From Cristatella mucedo (taxonomy: Eukaryota > Bryozoa > Phylactolaemata > Cristatellidae): a DNA stretch of 64,000 nucleotides. How positions within the stretch are numbered: the first letter of the stretch is position 1; each line of letters opens with the position of its first letter. The notes under the pieces were generated by a model. The model saw only the letters and a list, made by a program, of their open reading frames with translations. It did not search any database and had not been told where the DNA came from. The translations under genes and the position numbers were made by a program. This document shows positions 58,715 to 64,000 of the stretch, one piece after another. Where the stretch lies: positions 1,583,501-1,647,500 of the forward strand of contig WPIO01000056.1 of NCBI GenBank assembly GCA_009760855.2, read 5' to 3'.

Positions 58715-61700
58715 GAGCATTTACGTAGTTTGTAGAGCGTGTGGTACACAAATTATATGAATTATATATATATATATATATACGAATATATATATATATA
58801 TATATATATATACGAATATGTATATATATATATACACGAATTTTATATATATAATTCGTGTGTATAGCGCCTTATAAGAACTTAACCTGTATTCAGGCGT
58901 TTTACATATGCCACGGGCTCGAGCCCACCACCTAGGTCATAAAATACATTCATCTTGGCATTTTGTCGGGGCGAGCACCTTGACCACTGGGCCAAACCAG
59001 CTCCTAATAGCGCTTAAGAAAATTCGATCTCTATTGAGGTGGGTTTACACACGCCACAGGTATCGCGCCCACGATCTTGGTCTTTATAATCAATCACGTT
59101 ACCCCTGATTGCTCTGCTGACTAAAGTCAATTAGCTATGCCTCTAGCCAAGCTTAAATCCTTCGGACCCCGTGCCTTTTATTTCGTATTGCCTGGAACTC
59201 AGTCCGAACTGACATCGTGACATTTCGCCCTGACTTTACTACTTTTAAAATGAATCAAACAACGCACCTGTGCTTCTCAAAATTGGCTGGTTTCGTGTGA
59301 GTTCGTGCCTTTTTCATGAGCTAGAACTGTGCATTTTATCGCTAACCAATTGAGATTCTTCGTTTGCAGCATATATTAAGTATTTAGAAGGAAATTTAGT
59401 TCTCGCATGGTGATATGCAATTTTTTTTATATTAATTATATTTCTGTTATTATTAATAAAAATTATCAAAAGAGTCGAAGTAACTTTTCTTACCCACATA
59501 GCTTGCTTTTAGCCTCACATTATTATAATTAGGAACTGTTAATTATCCTAATTATTTTAGCGCTTCATTCTGGCCGCACCCCCTAAAAAATTAGTACCGA
59601 ACTAAAGCTGACGTCAGAGTCCGTTGCTTGTTCTATTACTGCGTGAGAAGGGCAAATTCTGAAGCGCTAATAAATTACGTAGCTCTCCCGCAGCGTTGCT
59701 TTTAAATACGTTACTATTGTAATTGTCATAGGGAATTCTAATATAATTGTCATTATCTGTAAAAAAAACAATATACTGCTACACTGTATGTATAGATAGC
59801 CGTCATTCGGTAGCTCGGGAGTTCAAAGAGGCTGCTCGCTTAGCCTCGACAAGGAGAAGTATTGTAGCCATGTTAACAGAAGCGTACTCTGGACGACCAG
59901 CAGTTACGCTGCTCTATGTTTTATAATTTTCTTCTATCACACCGTGAGCATACGCCGAGTGTAAGCGTTACAAATGTAGCCCGCCTGTACAAGCCTGACA
60001 AGTGCATTCAGGTCCTCAGATTAATTTTCGTGTATTCGCTGCTGTTTCTGCGAGGTTATGCTGCGTCTTGTGCGCTTGTCTATCTATGCTGCCCTATTAG
60101 CAACGAGCCATTCATCAGTGTGCTCCTCTGCAGGTGGCCTCGATACGATCAGGCTAGCGCCTCTGCCTCTGCCCAACACAGATCGTTGCACGAGCCCGTC
60201 CTACGATCTACTCACGTAATTTTCAATCTAAACTTTCGTCGAATTTCAAATTCCGGGTTTGATGTTCTGATTAATTGTTCCGAAAGTCAGTTGACGACAA
60301 GTATGACGATAGCCTACTCGTCTTTTTTTTTAAGTACCCACTAGCAATATGGCTACTGCCCTTAACACAGCCTGCGGATACGAGCTGCCATCTCTCGAGC
60401 TTTTTAAATTGCAAGAGCAATGTCTTTACATTTTCAGTTAAACTTATTTACAGGTGGGTAGGTCACTTAGGATTTCAAGCTAGCAGCGCTTCTAAAGGTT
60501 TCTGGGCCGTTGATGCAAACATTGCCTCAAAGCTGTATACAGCATGCCATGTGGTGAGACTGTCGGTGTCTAGAAGCGTTTTTCTCTTGTACGTTTCAGG
60601 AGTGATCAGGGTTGGCAACAGAAGCCAAAGCCAAAAGCTGCAGCAGTGTGCCCTGTCCAGGCAGAAGGACCGCCATCTCAAAATCTCTGGCCCTCTGCGA
60701 CATGAGTTCTGGTCGGCAAGAAACTTGATGCTGGAAACGCGAGACTCTACGTTGACCTTGTCGCATAGAGCTGCGCTTTCTGACAAGGCATTACTCAAGT
60801 TCTGCATCTTGGAGCCGTATATGCGCAGAGATCATGCACGGCAGCTCAAACATCTCAGTGGAGCGTATGGTTACTTGGCTACATCCGGTTCCCGTGAGCC
60901 CCTAGTGGACTGGCTAGACCTTGGTAATTTTCGGAGCACAAAAGAAACTTTCACTGTGCCGCTTATTTCGCTACCATCACATTACTACTGTCACAACAAA
61001 AGTTATTTGACACTTCATTCTTATCGCGGGCCTGCTTCGCCTGTTTGAGTTTGAAAATATGTCTACTCACACCTACCAACCCGATATGTACACTATGCAC
61101 ATCTAGAAACCCAATAGCCTCTGCATTTTCGTACTCTACATAGACGCTTTTCAGTGGCATACTGCTTAGTTCTGAACGAATGGTAACGTAACATTGCATC
61201 GCTGAATTACTTCGGCGAAGTGTAGCAGTCTTTTAAATCTCTCTTCTCAAAGATGCAACTTTATCGGGGTGGGGATTTGCAATCATCTCTGATGCTGCTA
61301 TGCTGAGATAGAGATGCTTACTTTGTGCAGCAATGGAACCAGTGAAAACATGTTTACTGGATTTCTCATCTGAGTAAGCAGATATTGTATGTTCATGTTT
61401 CTATTTTTAATTTATTTTGCATAGCACTATGTAGCCAAGACTAATCTGTACCAATTCGTGTTTTAGAAGCATCGTCTGCAGACTACTTATCATCAACTGA
61501 TTTTGAAGAATCTTTTACAGCTAAAAGACCTATTGGTAAATATTGTTGCTGCTTCAAAGAAACATGGCTAAGCCAAAAAACCAGTTTTAGTGACAAATTA
61601 CACCATGGAAACGAGGCTTTTTTATTGTCTTAGCCAGCACATAATTTACAAATTAGTTTCTGCTTTAATAACGAGGCAAACGAAGTAGCCCTCACAAATG

Positions 61701-63720
61701 GAATTGCTTTTTTATACATAATCAAGTTTTGGGGACATTTCCGGTGACTTATTACTTTCATAATAAGCAAAAGAGGTTTCTGTATGACTATGAAGGCATA
61801 TCTGGAATTTGTGCTGGTGCTTTACCAAAGTTCTTACGCTGACCCACATGGCCCGGTCCACGGGCTCCTTGGCTCCTCCGTATCTACCTGAACTGTAGCA
61901 CCAGCTTCAGCCTCCTCGTGCCTTCAGGTCCTGTATGGACCATAGATTAGCTGCTCCATGCCTCTGCTTAAAGACCGTTGATGACGGAAGCTTTAGCTCT
62001 GCAGGTCCTAGAGTGTGCAACTCGCTTCAATGGTTGTTACGCAACGACAACTACTCTCCTGCTGCCGACTATGGCTCATCCAGTTGGTCGCGAGAGCGTG
62101 AGAATAAAGTATAGCAATCATGCTTTTTTGAGTGAATTATGCAGCGAGTCCTTCATTTGTCCAGGTGAAGAGCGTAAGCTAGAGCTCCAGCAGAGACTTC
62201 TTGACGACTACGACGACGACAACTTTAAGATTACCGAGGCACTCCAAAAGCGATTGGATGAAGTGGAAAGAGCTGAGGCGTCGGTGAATCTCTTCGAGCT
62301 TTCTAAAGGTACTCTTTCGAAATGGAATTAAGCTCAGCAATAGCTGCAGTCTGAGTAAGTAGAGCGGGAATAGCAACACTCTCTGCTGTTGGATGGCCAT
62401 TTTGCGGAATGCTATTAACCGCAGGTACCGTGCGAGCCAACCAAGGCCTTGACAAGCATATACTAGAGCTCGTCAGTGATAAAGCCGTGCCATGTAGACT
62501 GCTGCGGAAGCTGCGAAGCACCAGTCCGATGACGACTAGCGAAGAAGGCAGTGTTGACAATCTAAGAAGCTTAGGCTTGAGCCAAAGGTGGCAGCTATAT
62601 ATGTCCTGGGTGTGTCGCTATCGGAAGCATCTCGTCGACGAAACGGTGCAGATGTGTCGGGGCTACGACGATCTCGCTCAGCAGCTCAGGAAGCTCAAGT
62701 TAGTCTGCCTCCTCTGCGATAATTCCGCCTCCCCTTTCCAAGAGCTGCATGCGCGATAGCTGCTCGCAGATTGCTGAGGGATTCGTCTTGCTGGTCCATT
62801 AACGCGAAATGGTGTCGTTCGCTCCGACAGGATGCAAGGAGACATAGGCGTGCTGAGAGCTGCCAAGGTCATCGGCATGACTACAACCGGAGCGGCGAGA
62901 TACAGGCACGCGCTGCAAGAGATTCGACCTCGGGTCGTGATTGTAGAAGAGGCGGCTGAAGTTCTGGAGGCCCACATCGTGGCAACTCTCGCCTCCTGCT
63001 GCTGCCAGCATTTGATTTTGATTGGTAACTCGAGATCCTTGCGCATAATCGCAGCCGGTTCAAATTTTAGCGTACACAATCCTCAATGGGTCGTGGCTCT
63101 CATTCATGACTTTCCAGGCGATCACAAGCAGTTGCGGCCGAACCCTACAGTATACGAGCTTGCGAAAACCTACAGCCTCGACGTGTCACTTTTTGAGCGA
63201 ATGGTGAACAATAATATCCCGTACAAGACCCTGTCGGTGCAGCATCGCATGCGACCTGAGTTTTCTTCCATTATGAAGAGACACTTTTACGAAAACCTCG
63301 AAGATCACCCAAGTGTGAGAGCTTACGAAAGCGTTTCAGGCAAGTAACGGTGCATCTCTTTTAATATCTCCTGCGTATGGCCAATAGCGCGAACGACAAA
63401 TCACAAGCCTGTGAGATTACTCAAGCGCTGCTGGTGTGCTTAAAAATGCGAAACTGGCTGTATTCTTTTTACAGGGCTTGAGCACAACATGTTCTACCTC
63501 GCACATTCTGAGAACGAGAAGCAGGACTTGTTTCAGAGCTACTGCAACCGCCATGAAGCAAAACTGGTAGTCGCCCTCTGTCACTATCTGCTGTAGCAGG
63601 GCTACGCGCCTGATCGCATAACGGTTTTAGCACCCTACAATGGTCAAATAGCTGTAATTCGAAAGCAAATGAAGAGCGTTTCAGAAGGGGTGCGCGTGTC
63701 GTCAATAGACGGCTATCAAG
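46323..63720 (+). CDS. ZNFX1: ZNFX1-like helicase gene 2, tandem paralogue, with in-frame stop; possible pseudogene; 3' end outside window
   Basis: Exons read as 46323-46530, 52124-52272, 54819-54996, 55287-55513, 57364-57494, 57574-57688, 60600-60923, 61467-61535, 62165-62308, 62425-62698, 62831-63024, 63118-63339 and 63475-63720. These 13 exons match gene 1 exons a-m in order, phase and nearly in length. Motifs seen: [83 protein letters not shown] and APYNGQ. Two oddities: a TAG in frame at 63594-63596 and a GC donor at 63340-63341. All other junctions are GT-AG and all other exons are open, so decay, if real, is recent. Motifs V/VI and the zinc fingers would follow beyond 64000. 5' exons upstream of 46323 were not found. 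Confidence 0.9.
47020..47640 (+). mobile_element. L2-A LINE copy in intron a-b of gene 2
   Basis: Open from [20 protein letters not shown] through [20 protein letters not shown] and [18 protein letters not shown] to a stop after [10 protein letters not shown], then the UTR and a diverged tail (GAGATTGAGCTCTCTGAGGG). Its C-terminal RT frame is intact over about 115 codons. Confidence 0.9.
47938..48075 (-). mobile_element. SINE2 (tRNA-derived with LINE-like tail)
   Basis: On the minus strand a tRNA-like head (TGGTCCAGCAGTTAAGG, box B GAGCTCGAGCTC) runs into a tail with AGAGATTAAGTTCACTTGGG and GCGCTATATAC. Two sister copies are at 52955 and 58850. Confidence 0.78.
49075..51342 (+). repeat. 11-bp minisatellite (TACCGCAGCTG)n, about 200 units, with higher-order structure
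   Basis: About 2.27 kb built almost wholly from TACCGCAGCTG with a few variants (TACCGCAGTTG, TACCGCAGCTA, TACCCCAGCTG, a 12-bp form with GTTTGTACC and ATGCCGCAG). The variant block GCAGTTATGCCGCAG occurs near 49185, 50080, 50224, 50574 and 50987, marking larger repeated modules. The unit has no stop codons on this strand, so all frames read cycles of [11 protein letters not shown]; the resulting 759-codon frame is an artefact of the repeat. It lies in intron a-b of gene 2. Every unit of the main type contains the E-box palindrome CAGCTG. Confidence 0.97.
52124..52272 (+). CDS. ZNFX1: ZNFX1-like gene 2, exon b
   Basis: Encodes [18 protein letters not shown] and [11 protein letters not shown]. 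Acceptor AG at 52122-52123, donor GTATAG at 52273. It is 149 nt. It follows the 5.6 kb intron that contains the 11-bp minisatellite. Confidence 0.92.
52362..52415. repeat. three 18-bp tandem repeats
   Basis: GGCCCAGGCCGTATACGA, GGCCCAGGCCGTACAAGA and GGCCCAGGCTGTATAAGG are adjacent, 90 bases after gene 2 exon b. Confidence 0.85.
52955..53105 (-). mobile_element. SINE2 copy
   Basis: Plus strand: TGTATAGCGCCCCAAGAGAA (tail), the box B reverse complement in GGGCTCGAGCCC (53024-53034) and the box A reverse complement CCACTGGACCAA (53074-53085). It is the cleanest copy of the family here. Confidence 0.85.
53106..53250 (+). mobile_element. possible third tRNA-derived SINE
   Basis: A box A-like TTGGCCCAGCATT and box B-like GTAGGTTCGAGTCC, then a body weakly like the SINE1 body (GGCTCTTGAAACGGCTGATT). 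It abuts the SINE2 head in the opposite direction. A diverged SINE1 or a tRNA pseudogene are alternatives. Confidence 0.4.
53342..53474. repeat. two-copy ~66-bp tandem repeat
   Basis: Both copies carry TTAGCCTGTGTT/TCAGCCTGTGTT, ATAGTATCGA/GTAGTATCGA and end CAGTAGAAC/GAGTAGAAC. Confidence 0.8.
53737..54240 (-). mobile_element. L2-C element, 3' end of a related LINE
   Basis: An AATAAT tract and a tail reading TATAGAGCCCTCAGAGAACG on plus, so the hairpin is shared with L2-A. The adjoining UTR (ATTACCGAATGTCTGATGG onward) is different from L2-A. This suggests a second lineage using the same tail type. Confidence 0.5.
54819..54996 (+). CDS. ZNFX1: ZNFX1-like gene 2, exon c
   Basis: Encodes [20 protein letters not shown], nearly identical to gene 1. 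Acceptor AG at 54817-54818, donor GTAAGA at 54997. It is 178 nt. Confidence 0.93.
55037..55122 (+). mobile_element. L2-A tail-only fragment in the 290-bp intron c-d of gene 2
   Basis: TGTAAAGCGCCTAGAAAGAG, TTCTCTGAGGCCGCTTTATC and (ATT)n, with no UTR. It begins about 40 bases after the exon c donor. Gene 1 has 2.2 kb in the same intron and no such insert. Confidence 0.78.
55287..55513 (+). CDS. ZNFX1: ZNFX1-like gene 2, exon d
   Basis: Encodes [16 protein letters not shown] and ends [20 protein letters not shown] and AIIQG, immediately before the P-loop. Acceptor AG at 55285-55286, donor GTAACT at 55514. It is 227 nt, as in gene 1. Confidence 0.92.
55620..57360 (+). other. gene 2 intron d-e, nothing recognised
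   Basis: A 1.85 kb intron. I see no repeat family, RNA gene or exon with a homologue in gene 1. Confidence 0.5.
57364..57494 (+). CDS. ZNFX1: ZNFX1-like gene 2, exon e (P-loop)
   Basis: Encodes [20 protein letters not shown], the Walker A region. Acceptor AG at 57362-57363, donor GTGCGT at 57495. It is two codons longer than the gene 1 exon, and a 79-bp intron follows. Confidence 0.95.
57574..57688 (+). CDS. ZNFX1: ZNFX1-like gene 2, exon f (motif Ia)
   Basis: Encodes [20 protein letters not shown]. Acceptor AG at 57572-57573, donor GTACGT at 57689. It is 115 nt, four codons more than gene 1 in the variable start of the exon. Confidence 0.94.
57787..57956. repeat. repeats of GCATCTAGATTAAATTT around an AT-rich core
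   Basis: GCATCTAGAGTAAATTT-like units occur at about 57787, 57805, 57822, 57923 and 57940, flanking a core of TTAATTAAATT sequences that can fold back on itself. Confidence 0.65.
58010..58195 (+). mobile_element. SINE1 copy, plus strand
   Basis: Head with box A TAGGTAAGGTGG (58030-58041) and box B GGTTCGAATAC (58074-58084), body GCGGTGGTGATAGCCGTAAA, and tail GTTAAATCAGCTAGTATTTA. It defines the sense orientation of the family. Confidence 0.85.
58310..58860. repeat. (TA)n-dominated microsatellite cluster
   Basis: Long (TA)n tracts at about 58396-58487 and 58672-58710, with GT runs and a duplicated segment GCGTGTTGTTCACGCGTTAT (58377 and 58655) starting each TA tract. Confidence 0.93.
58850..59010 (-). 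mobile_element. SINE2 copy, diverged
   Basis: GTATAGCGCCTTATAAGAAC tail, GGGCTCGAGCCCACC, then an inserted ~20-base stretch and TTGACCACTGGGCCAAACCA on plus. It directly follows the TA tracts. Confidence 0.78.
59130..59400 (+). mobile_element. degenerate L2-A fragment
   Basis: CCAAGCTTAAATCCTTCGGA, GTGCCTTTTATTTCGTATT and CAACGCACCTGTGCTTCTC follow the L2-A RT end; the tail region is heavily mutated. Confidence 0.6.
60600..60923 (+). CDS. ZNFX1: ZNFX1-like gene 2, exon g
   Basis: Encodes [17 protein letters not shown], a middle with [15 protein letters not shown], and ends EPLVDWLDL. Acceptor AG at 60598-60599, donor GTAATT at 60924. It is 324 nt. The frame stays open on both sides of the exon, but similarity to gene 1 stops at these sites. 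Confidence 0.9.
61467..61535 (+). CDS. ZNFX1: ZNFX1-like gene 2, exon h (variable linker)
   Basis: A 69-nt exon encoding an acidic, Ser-rich linker ([18 protein letters not shown]). Supported by splice sites (AG at 61465-61466, GTAAAT at 61536), by phase, and by the gene 1 exon in the same position. Sequence similarity to that exon is limited. Confidence 0.72.
61835..62085 (+). mobile_element. L2-B LINE fragment next to exon i of gene 2
   Basis: ACCAGCTTCAGCCTCCTCGT, CTCTGCAGGTCCTAGAGTGT and TGCTGCCGACTATGGCTCAT match L2-B. It ends about 80 bases before the exon i acceptor. Confidence 0.78.
62165..62308 (+). CDS. ZNFX1: ZNFX1-like gene 2, exon i
   Basis: Encodes [19 protein letters not shown]. 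Acceptor AG at 62163-62164, donor GTACTC at 62309. It is 144 nt. An L2-B retroelement fragment ends about 80 bases before its acceptor. Confidence 0.92.
62425..62698 (+). CDS. ZNFX1: ZNFX1-like gene 2, exon j
   Basis: Encodes a helical segment with [19 protein letters not shown]. Acceptor AG at 62423-62424, donor GTTAGT at 62699. It is 274 nt, as in gene 1. Confidence 0.92.
62831..63024 (+). CDS. ZNFX1: ZNFX1-like gene 2, exon k (Walker B)
   Basis: Encodes [15 protein letters not shown] and [14 protein letters not shown], ending with three consecutive Cys and QHLILIG. Acceptor AG at 62829-62830, donor GTAACT at 63025. It is one codon longer than gene 1. Confidence 0.95.
63118..63339 (+). CDS. 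ZNFX1: ZNFX1-like gene 2, exon l (motifs III-IV), GC donor
   Basis: Encodes [19 protein letters not shown] and [10 protein letters not shown]. Acceptor AG at 63116-63117. The exon ends exactly where gene 1 does, but the donor is CAG then GCAAGT at 63340, a strong GC-AG type donor; reading through gives a stop two codons on. It is 222 nt. Confidence 0.93.
63340..63341 (+). other. non-canonical GC splice donor
   Basis: CAG then GCAAGT at the end of gene 2 exon l, at the position where gene 1 has CAG then GTAAAC. GC-AG introns are a known minor class with otherwise strong donor consensus, which holds here. The paired acceptor is AG at 63473-63474. Confidence 0.75.
63475..63720 (+). pseudogene. 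ZNFX1: ZNFX1-like gene 2, exon m with in-frame TAG
   Basis: Encodes [21 protein letters not shown], then TAG at 63594-63596, then [17 protein letters not shown] and SSIDGYQ. The stop sits at the Lys of the gene 1 sequence YLLKRGY. The frame and both splice sites (AG at 63473-63474, GTAAGT at 63721) are otherwise intact. Termination here would remove helicase motifs V and VI and the zinc fingers. Confidence 0.88.
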
Positions 63721-64000
63721 GTAAGTGTTCACCAGCCCGCCGGCACTCTCAATCCTGTCATTTAAATCCTAAATCTCATAAATAGCATCATAAATATCTT
63801 CTCCTCACTCACGCACATACATACATCTTTTCTCCTCTCCGCCTCCTTTCTCACGCACATACGCACATTCTCCTTTTCCTTCTACTCTCTCTATGACTTT
63901 ATCGACTACCGATAGTCATTGAGATTGTTTAGGGTTGGTTAGTTCTTTCAACTTCCTAACCATTTTAGTGAGAGTGGATCGAGCAGTATATTGTGCTCTC
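63721..64000 (+). other. gene 2 intron after exon m, window end
   Basis: Begins GTAAGT. It holds a repeated CTCACGCACATAC block (about 63808 and 63852) in pyrimidine-rich sequence. The next exon (motifs V/VI) was not reached. Confidence 0.6.

Noticed and set aside
58335-58720. Open frames of alternating Tyr-Ile
   Set aside because: Translation of the (TA)n microsatellite on both strands.
59916-60344. 142-codon open frame in gene 2 intron f-g
   Set aside because: No recognisable domain, no counterpart in gene 1 and a composition like neighbouring intron; treated as chance.
60275-61048. A single 257-codon gene across exon g of gene 2
   Set aside because: Only 60600-60923 matches gene 1, and it is bounded by proper splice sites in the right phase; the rest is open intron sequence.
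63594-63596. Alternative genetic code reading TAG as an amino acid
   Set aside because: Gene 1 uses TAG as its natural stop in a coherent exon series, so a general reassignment is unlikely.

Overview
This is a nuclear genomic window from an invertebrate metazoan. Coding exons are short and interrupted by GT-AG introns. Spacers and introns are full of CR1/L2-type non-LTR retrotransposon debris with (ATT)n tails, tRNA-derived SINEs and microsatellites. CpG is not depleted and no bacterial-style gene organisation is present. I cannot name the species from sequence alone.

The only genes I can support are two tandem, same-strand copies of a ZNFX1-like gene (NFX1-type zinc finger-containing protein 1, an SF1 Upf1-like RNA helicase). 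Gene 1 is traced through 17 exons from 5455 to its stop at 31071. Reading phase is coherent across every junction and gives about 1041 visible residues: the N-terminal conserved block, all helicase motifs, a short NFX1-type zinc-finger region and an acidic Ser/Asp tail. Gene 2 is traced through 13 homologous exons from 46323 to 63720, where the window ends before helicase motifs V/VI and the zinc fingers. Intron positions and phases match in both copies, while intron sequences and lengths do not, so the duplication is old. Gene 2 has an in-frame TAG in its last visible exon and uses one GC-AG intron; it may be a pseudogene, a null allele or an assembly artefact. The 5' exons of both genes were not found.

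Layout: 1-5454 is retroelement debris and a GC-rich patch upstream of gene 1. 5455-31071 is gene 1, whose introns hold many L2-like (families A and B) and SINE insertions. 31072-46322 is the intergenic spacer, probably with unfound 5' exons of gene 2. It contains a CpG-rich block (33.5-34.45 kb), several L2-A copies, a decayed R2-like retrotransposon with a restriction-like endonuclease (40.0-43.1 kb) and a long (CT)n. 46323-63720 is gene 2. Its first visible intron carries a 2.27 kb minisatellite of an 11-bp unit with higher-order structure (49075-51342), and its f-g intron carries a large (TA)n tract.

ZNFX1 proteins are known as RNA-binding helicases in antiviral dsRNA sensing (vertebrates) and small-RNA inheritance (nematodes). 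A tandem pair in an invertebrate fits expansion of this family in RNA-based defence, but that role is inferred here. The mobile elements form a layered record: a SINE family shares the 3' hairpin of the L2-A LINE, a SINE has landed inside an L2-A copy, and an L2-B copy has landed inside another L2-A copy.
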